In this document: piece after piece, positions 8,057 to 21,265 of the stretch
Layout of the letters: each line of letters opens with the position of its first letter
How positions within the stretch are numbered: the first letter of the stretch is position 1
Source: Salmonella enterica subsp. diarizonae
GTDB lineage: Bacteria; Pseudomonadota; Gammaproteobacteria; Enterobacterales; Enterobacteriaceae
DNA length: 64,000 bases
Reading direction: 5' to 3'
NCBI RefSeq assembly: GCF_008692785.1
Contig: NZ_VXJV01000009.1
Location: forward strand, 1-64,000
Program-made: the position numbers and the translations under genes
The notes under the pieces: model-generated
What the model saw: only the letters and a program-made list of their open reading frames with translations
The model's database searches: none
What the model was told of the DNA's origin: nothing

Positions 8057-9286
8057 TTATGCTCTGTTGATGAGATGGTGTACCAAACTTGTCAGCAGTT
8101 GTTCCTTATCCGTGACCCCATAGGGGGCATAATATTGAACTGCCCCCAGGGTGGTGAACGTAACTGCTTTTGGCGTATTGGAAATGAAAATGCCGCAGGA
8201 CTCCAGCCAACCTGGGGCACGTTGCATAGTTTCTGCTGCCAGATCACTACCGTCCTGTTTGAAGATCAAATACATTTTTATCAGGCCATTCCCCAGATTC
8301 CTGAGCACTGGTGTAGTACTGATGTGTTGATTAGCCAGCAACTCCTGGCACACCGTCTGTACCCGTTCTGTCTGTTCTCGCCAGTCATGTTGTCGGCTAT
8401 CCACAGTCACAGCCAGGGTAGGTAAATGCCAGTCAACCTGTTGGTATTTGTCATCAATCAACACCTGCGAGTTTTGATAGAACAGGGGCAAAGGGACATC
8501 GCCAGGAATAAATTGTAAGTGCGGCGTATTTTTATCACTGCTGGTTTCAAAGGGGTTTTGTACCAAAATATCCCCTTCTTTGCTGAACTGGGTTAAATAC
8601 TCGACCATTGGGGTGAAATATTGCGTTTTATTCAAAAAGTTGTCGCCAGCACGCAGTGCTGTTTCTTTGGCAAATACATCATCGTTGTACCTTTTTAGCT
8701 CAATGATCGGGGTTTGATTGAAATACAGCACGCTATCATCTCGCGTTTTACATAATAAAAGATTATTTCTTTGTTTTTCTTGCTCTGCACGGTACGTGGT
8801 GAAATCAGGAGTGATAACTCTTTGTCCAGCAAAGTAAGGTTTGGTAGGCTCCTGCTCTATAAAAGGCTGGTCATTTAATGTGATCTTTTTGGGTTCAAAC
8901 TCAGGATTATTTGGGTAGAAGCGAGTAAGGGATTCCAGTTCGCTATGTAGCCGGGTGTGGCGATCTGCTTTATTATTATCATCGATACCCAGTGTGTCCA
9001 ACAAGCGCTGTCTCGGTGCCTGAAGCACTTTCTCGGCAAAATCCAGCGCTCTTTGATCGCCAAGCAGCACTATCATATAAGGTGACATGCTCCCTGTTTC
9101 ATCGTACCCTCCCAGAGGGTGCGTCATTTTCTCAATGCTACTTTTACTATCACCCGGCAGGGCATCCATTTTGATAAATTCCCCGACAGGTCTGTCCTGG
9201 GTTAGATTTGCTGTACGGACTTCATTATTTTCCTGCTGGAGCGGAAAAAATTGGCCAATCATGCTTCGATAATTATGAATAATCAT
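8057..9286 (-). CDS. Uncharacterised protein with Ap4A-phosphorylase-like (HIT superfamily) motif, 409 aa
   Basis: There is no confident family assignment. A region around 235-265 (GDILVQNPF, then PHLQFIPGDVPLPLFY with H256 and Q258) resembles the nucleotidyl-transfer motif of Apa1/Apa2-type diadenosine tetraphosphate phosphorylases (HKHLQ.. followed by LP). The downstream WHLPTLAVTVD and GLIKMYLIFKQDG stretches fit the order of that fold. The first His of the usual HxHxQ is replaced, so activity may be altered. Residues 1-150 have no recognised match. There is no signal peptide. It lies 57 bp downstream of the 665-aa gene on the same strand, so the two are probably cotranscribed. The start lacks a good Shine-Dalgarno; M9 is an alternative. 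A nucleotide-modifying enzyme or secreted effector is possible. Confidence 0.6.
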   Translation of the reverse strand: MIIHNYRSMIGQFFPLQQENNEVRTANLTQDRPVGEFIKMDALPGDSKSSIEKMTHPLGGYDETGSMSPYMIVLLGDQRALDFAEKVLQAPRQRLLDTLGIDDNNKADRHTRLHSELESLTRFYPNNPEFEPKKITLNDQPFIEQEPTKPYFAGQRVITPDFTTYRAEQEKQRNNLLLCKTRDDSVLYFNQTPIIELKRYNDDVFAKETALRAGDNFLNKTQYFTPMVEYLTQFSKEGDILVQNPFETSSDKNTPHLQFIPGDVPLPLFYQNSQVLIDDKYQQVDWHLPTLAVTVDSRQHDWREQTERVQTVCQELLANQHISTTPVLRNLGNGLIKMYLIFKQDGSDLAAETMQRAPGWLESCGIFISNTPKAVTFTTLGAVQYYAPYGVTDKEQLLTSLVHHLINRA

Positions 9287-9343
9287 ATTGGTTATTTACT
9301 CGTTTGTAGAGAAAGGGGCCATCATGGCCCCGGGGAAACAGGT

Positions 9344-11341
9344 TCAGTCTGCCAGTTGATCGTTTAACAGACGATGGGTAATAAAGTGCTGTAGTAGTGG
9401 TTGCTGTTGATCTTTCATACGGGCAAGATGAGTGCTATCGACGTTGGCCCCCAGGTTATGCAAAGTGGCGGCTGCCTGGTCCAGATCGTCTACCATGTAG
9501 TAGGTGAACAGTGAGAGTACCTGATGGGTTTCTGGGTGGGTTGCGCGTGTCGGGAACTGACTGGCATACTCTCTGGCCAATTCTGCCCGGCTTTCATATA
9601 ACGCTATCAGTTTAGGGTCTGCCTTTAACGCTTTGAGAGAATGGACTCCCTTCTGGTAAAAGTCCTGAATATCATGAGTGATATCAATCAATTTATCCAT
9701 GGAGAGAAGGTTGTTGGGGCTGTGACTCATTTTGACGTGTTGTAAATCTCGTTCCAGCGGTTCCCTGAATTGTTCGTTAGTGCGTTCCCGCAATTGGGTT
9801 CTGGCAGGAAATGCCTTATTTTCGGAGCAATCGGGCTTCAATTCGGCATTCTGATCGTAGTTCATTAGCATGGGAACGATAGTGAGCACGTCCTCAGTTA
9901 AATCTGCAGAGGAAAGCTCCAGTTTCGGGAGCTTATCCAGAACTTCGGGTAGGTTATCGTAAGTGCTTATCTGTTTATTGAATAATTCCTCGTCGGTGAT
10001 TTGTAGCCCCTGTTCACTGAATTTTGCCACAGTTATTTTTTCTAGTGGTTTAAGTGCGTTGCCCGTCAGGCTTTGCCTTATTTGCGCGTTAAGAGTTTCT
10101 TTTTGTTCTTTTAATGCTTCGAGAAATTGTTGAGGCTCGGCATCACGGAATTCACCCAATACGAAACGTTGTAATGACGTGAGATGCAGGGCTTGTTCAA
10201 GTTCCTGTGGAGTAAGGAAAGGTTGGCACCGGTCAACACCATGGAAGGTCATCAATTCGGCATCGCGTGATTCCGTTTCGTTTTTGCCGCTTGCAGAACG
10301 GTGATGTACAATCATCTCGGTGCGAATACCTGTTTCAATCGGCGTTGTGTTGTCGGGGTTACGAATAACCACATAGCTGGCTCCCGGTATATGACTGAAT
10401 TCTTTTTGCAGGTCGTCCATCGTCGGGAATTTTGTTGCCGCTTCGCTTTGCGTAAAACGGATGGTTTTTTCGGTATCATAGGGGAACGCAGCCAGGCACT
10501 GTTCGTTGTTGGCCTGCTCGGTACCTGCGGTACGTGTGGTAATCAGTTTAAACTCGGCAGCATAATTACTGTTGTCAAAGTGATACATCCACTCCCGGTA
10601 TTTACCGTCGTCTTTAGTGGCTGGGTTGTTCATAAAACGAAAGTTGGAAACTGCAGGGGTATCGCCTAGCTGAAAAGCCGCTTTGAACAGTTGTAATGGC
10701 GTCAATTTGGCGTTTATACAACGTGGGTCGGTAATGTGTGATTTAATATTTTGGGTGGAAAAATCAAGTTTGGCATAATCATCTTTTTTTACGGCATGGC
10801 TTGCCATTTCTTCATCATAGAATTGTTTGAAATTGGAATAGGCTCCCTTATCGACCTCGCAGGCGGAAACACCATAGGTTCCCCACTCATTTAACAGACT
10901 ACTGAACGGTTCTTTCAGATCGTCGTCAACGAGCGAGAGGAGAGCCTGGCGCAGTTGTGCCGTTTTGTCGGATTCTGATAACTGTTTGTATTGGCTCTTT
11001 TCAACCTCACCTAAATCGGTGATGGCCTTGAATCGGCCAGGCGATGAGGAACTAGAGCTATACGGGCTAAGAATAGTATTGATCATACTAGGGTTTTTCA
11101 TTATCTCAATGGCATCGCAGTGTGTAACCTTATCTATAGATTTGATCCCCATTGCCTTTTTTAGTGTAGATAAATCCACCTGATTTAGTTTCATAGTATT
11201 GTTTGTAACGATCGAAAACTGGTAAACGATCCCTTTGTTTTTATCAATCACAAAACGCTCATCGCCATGGTCAGTCTTTGCCTCGACAACAGCGAGGGGA
11301 TAATGGGTTTGTGTCAGATGGGTATTACTAATATTAGGCAT
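9344..11341 (-). CDS. Large uncharacterised protein (665 aa), first gene of a two-gene cluster
   Basis: I do not recognise the family. It is a large soluble protein with no signal peptide and no membrane segment. It has a Ser-rich linker at 95-100, a probable alpha/beta N-terminal part (AVVEAKTDHGDERFVIDKNK), a central region with RTEMIVHHRSASGKNETESR, and a long helical C-terminus (ERTNEQFREPLERDLQHVK; DLDQAAATLHNLGANVD). A Shine-Dalgarno-like aaggg precedes the ATG. The downstream 409-aa gene is probably in the same operon. Its size, absence of an export signal and position in an IS-bounded accessory region are compatible with a secreted effector or a defence/toxin component, but no motif decides between them. 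Confidence 0.65.
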   Translation of the reverse strand: MPNISNTHLTQTHYPLAVVEAKTDHGDERFVIDKNKGIVYQFSIVTNNTMKLNQVDLSTLKKAMGIKSIDKVTHCDAIEIMKNPSMINTILSPYSSSSSSPGRFKAITDLGEVEKSQYKQLSESDKTAQLRQALLSLVDDDLKEPFSSLLNEWGTYGVSACEVDKGAYSNFKQFYDEEMASHAVKKDDYAKLDFSTQNIKSHITDPRCINAKLTPLQLFKAAFQLGDTPAVSNFRFMNNPATKDDGKYREWMYHFDNSNYAAEFKLITTRTAGTEQANNEQCLAAFPYDTEKTIRFTQSEAATKFPTMDDLQKEFSHIPGASYVVIRNPDNTTPIETGIRTEMIVHHRSASGKNETESRDAELMTFHGVDRCQPFLTPQELEQALHLTSLQRFVLGEFRDAEPQQFLEALKEQKETLNAQIRQSLTGNALKPLEKITVAKFSEQGLQITDEELFNKQISTYDNLPEVLDKLPKLELSSADLTEDVLTIVPMLMNYDQNAELKPDCSENKAFPARTQLRERTNEQFREPLERDLQHVKMSHSPNNLLSMDKLIDITHDIQDFYQKGVHSLKALKADPKLIALYESRAELAREYASQFPTRATHPETHQVLSLFTYYMVDDLDQAAATLHNLGANVDSTHLARMKDQQQPLLQHFITHRLLNDQLAD

Positions 11342-12151
11342 GCATATTCCCTTGATGATTTAGTGGTGAGAGTGTTCATAATTCCGTGTCATGTTAAAAA
11401 TTTTACAGCGTCATCACATTATTCAGTCTCCCTTCAAAATAAATAGCTAACTGCGACAATGTCAAAAGAACTACACCAGGTTCGTTTTTTCCTTAAGGAA
11501 CATCAATGGCATAGTTAGGGCTGCGTCAACAGTGTTGTGATCGCATGCGAAATTCTCATAATATAATAATCCAGATGAGATTTTTATTTACTATGTGTCC
11601 GTCTGCTTGTTACAAGAACAGATATTTCAAAAGGAGCAATGTAGTATGCAATATCCTGCATCAATTTCAATATGTAGGTCGAGGCAATAATAGACTACGG
11701 CAGATCAATAAAATCATATTCCATTAGATCATAAATACAATAAATACAATAAATATAATAAATGCAATATGATAAATATCATGCCAAAAATAGCATTTGT
11801 GCTTAATAAATATACCAATGTATATAATGCATATCCTTGAATGTTTTCAGTGCATAGATGAGGTTAAGTCCCAGAAAACGATATGGCTATGGTGTTTCTC
11901 ATAAAATTTATGTGCTTTTTCATTTAAATAAGTGATTCGAATATTATTACATTTTTGCCAGCACATGCTTACCTCCTGGGAATGGGCTGAGGGTTTCCAT
12001 AAAATGCCGGACTTTTTCAGCAACTGCCTGATCTTACCCAGCGATAGTGGACACACGACAGGAGCGTCAATGCGGTGGCCGAATCGTTCTCCAGTTCGCT
12101 GAAAAAAGAGCGCATCAGGAAACGCATATATAAAACCCGGGATCTGGCCCC
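11342..12151. other. AT-rich non-coding region upstream of the two-gene cluster
   Basis: About 800 bp containing the presumed promoter of the 665-aa gene and four 9-bp direct repeats at 11733-11768. Short frames on both strands (for example 11847-12200 minus) show no recognisable product and weak start contexts. Confidence 0.4.
11733..11768. repeat. Four tandem 9-bp repeats
   Basis: Four consecutive copies of aaatacaat, the third and fourth with single changes (aaatataat, aaatgcaat). Non-coding and AT-rich. Confidence 0.8.
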
Positions 12152-13609
<1,458 letters not shown>

Positions 13610-13707
13610 TAGTCGCTGACGACTAATGAGGTTGAACTCACTCACCAGCTTTATGCCAGCCAGCGGCCAAACTTTAAGCCCTTCGAGATGATCATTGCGT
13701 CAACATT

Positions 13708-13734
13708 ACATACGTCACATACGTCACATACGTC
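13708..13734. repeat. Three tandem 9-bp repeats
   Basis: Three exact consecutive copies of acatacgtc in otherwise unremarkable non-coding sequence. Confidence 0.85.
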
Positions 13735-14208
13735 TGCAGAACTAAATCGCCACGCCTTTACCAAACACATCTGCCTCCATAATGGACTCAATTATGAGCA
13801 TAGTCATCCCACATAACGAGAACTATCTGTTCGATGATGATTTCGATTCTATTACCGTCAAAATGACTGTTCTAAAAGACCATATATTTATTGCTTTTCA
13901 ACTCTGCAAAAGAATTAGCCTTTTCATAAACTTCCCCTTACCACTGCTGTGCCACCATAGTTTTTATTTGGTGGTCATTCTGGTGGTCTTGACAAACAGC
14001 AAATTCAAGTTTAGCCAGTTACTAACAAAAGCGATCCCAGTCAGAGAGCCAGATTTTAGTATTAAGACATCTCAGTGAGTCTTAATGCCTTATAAAAACA
14101 ACCAGTTAGATTAACCCGGCTGTCATGAAAAGGATTGTCGTGTTTTTTCACATCTGTAGTTTTGGCGTCCGAGCGCTTCACGGTTCGTTAAATAAATAGC
14201 CTTTAACT

Positions 14209-14238
14209 ATGGCACTCACTGACACTGCTATCCGCTCA
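14209..14238 (+). pseudogene. Remnant of a P4-type integrase N-terminus
   Basis: The codons read MALTDTAIRS, the standard opening of P4-family tyrosine integrases, and then diverge to a stop within about eight codons. Only the first ten residues remain, so the assignment rests on a short match. It suggests an integration event at this spot whose element was lost. Confidence 0.35.
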
Positions 14239-14662
14239 GGCTATTACGACTTTAAAGCAGGTTAAATGCTTTTCTGGCGATGGCATCCAGCGCTCTGAGT
14301 AAGTCAGGATGCTGACGCGAAGAGCCCATTAAAAATGAACATGAGCCGTCAGAAAAAATCATATTATTGCAGTCTATATTTATAATTAACAGCCGGATAA
14401 ATAGACATATTATTTACGCATTAATTCTACAGAAAAATTCTCCTTTTTAACTGATATAGCATTAAGATTAAAAGCCTGCAAAATCTTAGCGGTAGATTTT
14501 CCATTTGGCGTATTATTAAAAAAAGCCGACATTAACTTCTAGCCCTTTAACCAGGCAGTGTTCGCTAATGTATCCTCATTAATGACATTTTCTCTGATCA
14601 AAGTTGATGCATCTGTCCTACCCATCCCCCTGAGACTGCTGCCAGTAAATACTGATATTGTG

Positions 14663-15730
14663 CTATGTGACTGGCAAAATAAGGTAAAGTTCCCCCATCC
14701 ATGGGTTGGTATTTAAAGTTTCGCTACTCCCGCTCCAGACAGACGTTCCCCCGTAGGGGTTGTATTCCTCCACACTAATGATGCAGCCATCCTCATCCAC
14801 CTTCAGCCCACAGTTTCCCGTCAGGTTATCGTAGCTGTAACGCAGCCCATCATTATTAAGCCCCTCCGGTTTTCCACTCTCCCAGTGCAATAACCGCACG
14901 TTACCCGCTACCACTGTCTGCAGGCTTTCTCCACTGCTTTTCGTTCGCAGCTCCAGCCCCGGCAGGTATACCACCCGTTGCGTCTGTGTCCCGCTCCCTG
15001 TCCGCCGCCGACTTCCCTTCACCACTCGCTGGCTTCTCGCATCGTAACGATAGTATTCCCAATCGTCCTGCGTTCCCTCACGTTCCACTGGCGTCACCTG
15101 CAACAACTCCCCACGCGCTGTCCATGCCAGTGTCTGGCCTGGCTGAAGCTGAAGTTGCTCCCCACCCGGGCCAAACTGCATTTCCACCTCTGCTGGCGTC
15201 GCCGCCAGAGAACGCAATACGGCCCGGTTACTGCAGTCGCTGACGGTGATATATGTCGTGTAACCGTTGCTACTCCCCGGCGCGCTGTGTCGTATCCGAC
15301 TCAGGTTGTTGTCGCTGTCGTCGGTATAGGTGCGTAGATAACGGGTACAGGAGATACTGTCGGCGGGGAAGAAGGAACGGTTCTGTTGGCCTATATTAAC
15401 CTTTTCCCGCCCGCTGGCGCTAATCAACTGGTAGAGGCTGTCATAACCGTATTGGTTCTCCGGCTCCACTTGCTGGTTGCGCCAGAACCGGGTTTCTTCT
15501 GCGTCATTGCGAACACATTTCACGTTGCCTACCGGGTCATATTCATAACGCAGGTCCTGAAGCACTCCTGTCCCCTGCGGATGCCCTGCCGGACGTTCTG
15601 TTTTTATCCTTTTCAGCCGCTGCGTCTGTGGCTCATATTCCCGGCTTACCCCCCCATTACCGTGCTCCTCCTGCAATACCTGTCCAGCGGCGCTTCGGGT
15701 AGTCGACCTGACAATGACCTGGCATCTGCC
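14663..15730 (-). pseudogene. TccC-type Tc-toxin C subunit (RHS-like) fragment
   Basis: The frame encodes the core of a TccC insecticidal toxin-complex protein: AAGQVLQEEHGNG, YEYDPVGNVKCVRNDAEETR, then FWRNQQVEPENQYGYDSLYQ, APGSSNGYTTYITVSDCSNR, LQPGQTLAWTARGELLQVTP, then YLPGLELRT, LLHWESGKPE and EEYNPYGGTSVW. Full-length TccC proteins are about 900-1000 residues; here both the N-terminal third and the RHS-core end with its variable toxic C-terminus are missing, and no ATG start exists (TTG at 15676). No TcaA/TcaB/TcdB partner is present. It is a non-functional trace of a Tc locus. Confidence 0.75.
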
Positions 15731-16358
15731 AATACATCTATCTTTGGACAGTTCCTTTTCATTCTATTAGTGATATTAAAGCGTGAAAATGAATTACGAC
15801 ATCATTCGCAGCTATGACATTTCCTTGAAATAATTCATCTACTCGGCAAAACAAAATCTTTCATCTATAATGTTGATCAATTCATATCTACATCTCACTC
15901 ACTTATTTTAACCACGGATGCAAAGAAAAGTTTTTGCAAAGGTTATTTTTATAATATCAGTCTTGGTGACATCCAACTTAATTATCGCAGAATCACCTGC
16001 TTACCCATCATTGGATCTACTAACATTTAATTAATCTACGCCATAATATCGGCTAATTTTATTTTTAGTCGCACGATTTTGTTCAAAAAAATCGCATTAG
16101 ATATCCCTGTCATTTTTAACGATAACTTTTTAATGTTTTTTTTCATTTTTATGACGATATTATCGTCTTATCCAATAATCGAAGAGATTTACAGATCCCC
16201 CAAGGAGTGTGGTCCAACAAGCCTGTGTTTAAGAAGACTTTAAATTGCTGACAAGCCCAAAGTCATTTTGCCGGATGGCGGAATAAAATGCCTTATCCGG
16301 CCTACAACAAGCAATACAGATGCTCCAGCCCAGAACAGCCAGCAATGTGGTCGGATAT
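15731..16358. other. AT-rich boundary between accessory zone and backbone
   Basis: About 630 bp without a supported gene. The left part is AT-rich accessory DNA and the right end holds a REP element just downstream of erfK. I see no intact RNA gene. Confidence 0.4.
16269..16305. repeat. REP element downstream of erfK
   Basis: tgccggatggcg and ccttatccggcctac form the typical imperfect palindrome of a repetitive extragenic palindromic unit, located 3' of erfK. Confidence 0.75.
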
Positions 16359-17288
16359 TTAAAGGCCTGACATGTCCGCGCTGATGTTAACCGGCATTCC
16401 GGAACGGCGTTCCAGCACCTCATTAACCCGCGAAGTATCAACGTCATCCCCTTTGATAAACGTGCGCAGCACTGGCGTAACGGGCAATGGAACTTTTTTG
16501 TCTGATTCAAATTCAGCACGGTTGCGCGAAAGCGGTTCGTGTACCTCCAGCCAACGACTGCCATCCGGCTCTACCGAGAATTTAACAGGCCTATCGATAA
16601 TCTGAACGCGGGTTCCGACAGGAACATTGTCGAATAAATATTTAATGTCGTCATTGCGTAAACGGATACAGCCCTGACTGACACGAAGGCCAATACCAAA
16701 GTTAGCATTGGTGCCATGAATGGCGTATAACCTACCGATGTATATCGCGTACAGACCCATAGGGTTATCCGGCCCCGCTGGCACCATCGCGGGCAGCGTT
16801 TTTCCCTCTTTAGCATATTCCCGACGCGTATTAGCCGTTGGCACCCAAACCGGACCATCTTGTTTGCGTTCAACCGCAGTTATCCAGTTGCGCGGCGTTT
16901 CACGGCCAGCCTGACCAATACCAATGGGCAATACGTCTACCGTATTCGTACCTTCGGGATAATAATAAAGGCGCATCTCGGCGACGTTTACCACAATACC
17001 TTCACGAACGGTGTCAGGCAGAATCAACTGCTGCGGCACTACCAGTGTGGAACCAGACTGAGGTAAAAACACATCCACGCCGGGATTAGCTTCAAACATA
17101 TTACTCAGCCCCTGACCGTAGCGGGCGGCAAATGCCTCTAAGGGCTGAGTATTGTTCTGCGGTACGGCGATCGTGACAGGACGTCCTACCAGACGACTGC
17201 CTTCGGGCGGCAATGGATAGCTTATAGCCAGCGCGAAATGGCTTACCAACAAAACGAAAAGCGGAAAAAAAGGTGTGATACGACGCAT
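16359..17288 (-). CDS. erfK: L,D-transpeptidase ErfK (LdtA)
   Basis: A periplasmic L,D-transpeptidase that anchors Braun lipoprotein to peptidoglycan. The N-terminus ([20 protein letters not shown]) is a signal peptide with a cleavage region after LAIS/YPLP. A LysM-like segment follows ([20 protein letters not shown]), then the YkuD domain with the catalytic motif [20 protein letters not shown], in which S-Q-G-C-I-R holds the nucleophile Cys. The ATG at 17288 gives 310 residues, the length of the E. coli protein; upstream in-frame codons lie outside the signal peptide. It sits next to cobT, as in E. coli, but a 77-bp gap separates them. Confidence 0.93.
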   Translation of the reverse strand: MRRITPFFPLFVLLVSHFALAISYPLPPEGSRLVGRPVTIAVPQNNTQPLEAFAARYGQGLSNMFEANPGVDVFLPQSGSTLVVPQQLILPDTVREGIVVNVAEMRLYYYPEGTNTVDVLPIGIGQAGRETPRNWITAVERKQDGPVWVPTANTRREYAKEGKTLPAMVPAGPDNPMGLYAIYIGRLYAIHGTNANFGIGLRVSQGCIRLRNDDIKYLFDNVPVGTRVQIIDRPVKFSVEPDGSRWLEVHEPLSRNRAEFESDKKVPLPVTPVLRTFIKGDDVDTSRVNEVLERRSGMPVNISADMSGL

Positions 17289-17365
17289 TATATCCCTTCC
17301 TCTGTCGCGGCAGGCGTGCGTTAAGTATAGCTTTTTTCTCACATTGCTGATGTTGTGCTCCGGGG

Positions 17366-18436
17366 TTATGTTGCGTTTGCGTTTTCCTCCGACAGGACAA
17401 TATTACTGGCCGCCAACTCTCCCATGTTGTGGAACATCGCGCACGCGGCCTCCACGATAGGCATCGCCAGCGCTGCGCCGCTCCCTTCACCTAACCGCAT
17501 TGCCATATGTAAATAGGGCTCCATCGCCAGATGCGCGAGCGCGATGCGGGCGCCCTTTTCCGCCGAAAAGTGCGACGGGATCAGGTAAGGTCTGACCGCA
17601 GGCGCAATCTGACAGGCCGCCAGCGCTGCCGAGTAGGAAAGAAAACCGTCCAGCAATACGGGTAAACCACACCTTGCCGCGCCAAGCATCACGCCGGTCA
17701 TCCCGACCAGATCAAAACCACCTACCTTCGACAATACATCAATGCCATCACGCGGATCGGGCTGATTAATCGCAATCGCCCGCCGCACGACCTCCACTTT
17801 ATGATCTATACGGGAAGGCGGAAGATTCGCGCCAATCCCCACCACCTCTTTTGCATCACTTCCTGTAAAAACGCTGACCATCGCGGCGGCTGGCGTAGTG
17901 TTCGCCATTCCCAGCTCCCCCACACCAAATAAGGTCACGCCGCGTTGCGCCAGGTCGCAAGTGTAGCGGGAAACCGCCAGCAAAAGCTCCTCAGCCTGAG
18001 AGCGACTCATCGCCGGGCCAACGGCGATATTTCCGCAGCCGCGCGCGACGCGCATATTAACTACGCCAGGAATAGGTTCGGCATCAATACCGACATCAAT
18101 GACATGCACCTTCGCACCGGCCTGAGCGGCAAGCACGCATACGCCGGTTGTTCCCCGCGTCATATTCGCCGCCTGAATCGCCGTCACGATTTTGGGCGAA
18201 ACCGCCACGCCTTCATCCCAGACGCCATGGTCGGCGCACATCACCAGCATCGCCTTTTCGCCTACCTGCGGCGCACCGTGAAGACCCGGCATTCCTGCGA
18301 GCTGAACAGCTAAGGCTTCCAGTCTCCCCAGGCTGCCCGGCGGTTTGAGCAGGCCGTCAATATGTTGCTGCGCCCGCGTCATCGCGTCGGCATCCGGCGC
18401 GGGAATGTCACGGAGTAAAGCGTGTAGTGTCTGCAT
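17366..18436 (-). CDS. cobT: Nicotinate-nucleotide--dimethylbenzimidazole phosphoribosyltransferase CobT
   Basis: CobT transfers phosphoribose from nicotinate mononucleotide to dimethylbenzimidazole, giving alpha-ribazole phosphate for the lower ligand of cobalamin. The 356-residue length equals that of the S. Typhimurium enzyme. Visible motifs are [10 protein letters not shown] near the N-terminus, [24 protein letters not shown] and the C-terminal [10 protein letters not shown], whose Glu is the catalytic base (E317 in the studied enzyme). The start chosen is MQTLHALL; the frame is open 10 codons further upstream. It is the last gene of the cob operon, 26 bp after cobS. Confidence 0.97.
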   Translation of the reverse strand: MQTLHALLRDIPAPDADAMTRAQQHIDGLLKPPGSLGRLEALAVQLAGMPGLHGAPQVGEKAMLVMCADHGVWDEGVAVSPKIVTAIQAANMTRGTTGVCVLAAQAGAKVHVIDVGIDAEPIPGVVNMRVARGCGNIAVGPAMSRSQAEELLLAVSRYTCDLAQRGVTLFGVGELGMANTTPAAAMVSVFTGSDAKEVVGIGANLPPSRIDHKVEVVRRAIAINQPDPRDGIDVLSKVGGFDLVGMTGVMLGAARCGLPVLLDGFLSYSAALAACQIAPAVRPYLIPSHFSAEKGARIALAHLAMEPYLHMAMRLGEGSGAALAMPIVEAACAMFHNMGELAASNIVLSEENANAT

Positions 18437-18462
18437 AAGATGTCTCGTCCGTAATAATCGGC

Positions 18463-19744
<1,282 letters not shown>

Positions 19745-19748
<4 letters not shown>

Positions 19749-21265
19749 ACTGGCTCCTGGTGCTGTTGCATGATGGTATAAATTTTATCAATATCAATAT
19801 GTTGCCGCATCGCCTCCGCCAGCAGATCAAATTGCCGCGCTTTATGCTCCGCATAACAAAAAGCCGTTTCCCGCGGCGCAAGTCCTTTTCGCGCCCGTAA
19901 GCCATTGACCACCGCACGGGTAAACGCATCGCTGTCAAACAGGCCGTGAAGGTAAGTGCCAAACGCCAGTCCGTCGGCGGTGACCGCGCCATCCGCCACA
20001 GAGCATCCATTTTTCTGTAACGTCATAGCCGTACAGCATCCTTCCTGCAGCACCGTTTCCCCCATGTGGATTTCATAACCGCGTACCGGTAGCCCCGCCG
20101 CGGCAGCCAACCAGCCGGGCAGCTCGCCTGACATTGTCGCGTTAACCTGCGTCGTGGTTTTATCCTGTGCAAAGCGAGTGATCGTATTAAGCAGCCCCAG
20201 GCCCGGCTGCGTACCCAGCCCCGACTCCACCTCATCCACAATGGTGTCGCCCAGCATCTGGTAGCCGCCGCAAATTCCCATCACCGGCACGCCCTGTCGA
20301 TGTGTCTGCAATACCGCATCCGCCATCCCGCTTTCGCGCAGCCAGGCGAGGTCGCCCAGCGTGTTCTTACTACCCGGCAGGATCACCAGGTCAACGTCAG
20401 TCAACGCTTCCGGGCGGCGAATATAGCGTATGCGCACATCCGGCTGCGCCGCCAGAGCGTTAAAATCCGTAAAGTTAGAAATATGTGGCAGTTGCACAAT
20501 GGCAATAGTGATATCACGGGGGGCGTTACCGCGATATTTATCGTTTTGCAGCGCGACGCCATCTTCATCTTCCAGATCCACATCCAGCCACGGCATCACT
20601 CCCAGGACCGGGACGCCGGTAAGCGATTCGATTTGTTCGATACCGGAATAGAGCAGCGCCACGTCGCCGCGGAATTTGTTGATAATGACGCCCTTTACTC
20701 TGTCACGCTCCTGTTTATGCAGCAGTGCCAGCGTGCCATAAATAGCGGCGAATACGCCGCCCCGGTCGATATCCGCCACCAGAATAACCGGACACTGGGC
20801 CATTTCCGCCATTCCCATATTGACGATATCACGATCGCGCAGATTGATTTCCGCCGGGCTTCCGGCGCCTTCCAGAACAATAACGTCATATTCCTGCGCC
20901 AGGCTGTTATAGACCGCAAGAATTTGCTCACGCAAATGCGGTTTATAGTCATGGTAACTGACCGCATCCATATTGGTCGCCACTTTCCCCATCAGCACGA
21001 CCTGCGCCTGGCGATCGCTGGTCGGTTTGAGCAGCACCGGATTCATACGCACATCTGGCGTGATCCCCGCGGCTTCCGCCTGAAAAATCTGCGCCCGCCC
21101 CATCTCTTTACCATCCGGCGTAATACCAGAATTAAGCGCCATATTTTGCGATTTAAACGGTGCGGTACGCAGACCATCCTGATAAAAAATGCGGCATAAA
21201 CCCGCCGCCAGCACACTTTTGCCGACGTCGGATGCCGTCCCTTGCAACATAACTGCCTGCGTCAT
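19745..21265 (-). CDS. cbiP: Cobyric acid synthase CbiP
   Basis: The glutamine- and ATP-dependent amidase adds amide groups at positions b, d, e and g of adenosylcobyrinic acid a,c-diamide. The N-terminal dethiobiotin-synthetase-like domain has the P-loop-like [15 protein letters not shown], a middle [10 protein letters not shown] segment and a C-terminal type-I glutamine amidotransferase domain with [12 protein letters not shown] (nucleophile Cys). Starting at MTQAVML gives 506 residues; seven more codons are open upstream but lack support. It overlaps cbiO by four bases. Confidence 0.96.

Larger units (their letters stand above)
13610..14662. other. Accessory intergenic region with relics only
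   Basis: About 1 kb with no supported gene. It contains a 3-copy 9-bp tandem repeat (13708-13734) and a short integrase-like N-terminus at 14209-14238. The frame at 13782-14078 has poor coding character and I do not support it. The stretch 14250-14660 is AT-rich with no recognisable product. Confidence 0.45.

Noticed and set aside
7757..8425. 222-codon plus-strand frame
   Set aside because: It runs antisense through the IS630 relic and the C-terminal part of the 409-aa gene and has no recognisable product.
13708..13734. Tandem 9-bp repeats as a CRISPR or iteron array
   Set aside because: Units are too short and contiguous for CRISPR, and no replication gene is nearby for iterons; simple tandem repeat.
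13782..14078. 98-codon plus-strand frame
   Set aside because: Contains a hydrophobic stretch but has no RBS, an odd composition and no relatives I know; likely chance.
20300..21199. 299-codon plus-strand frame
   Set aside because: Long antisense frame over cbiP caused by GC-rich codon bias; cbiP on the other strand is certain.
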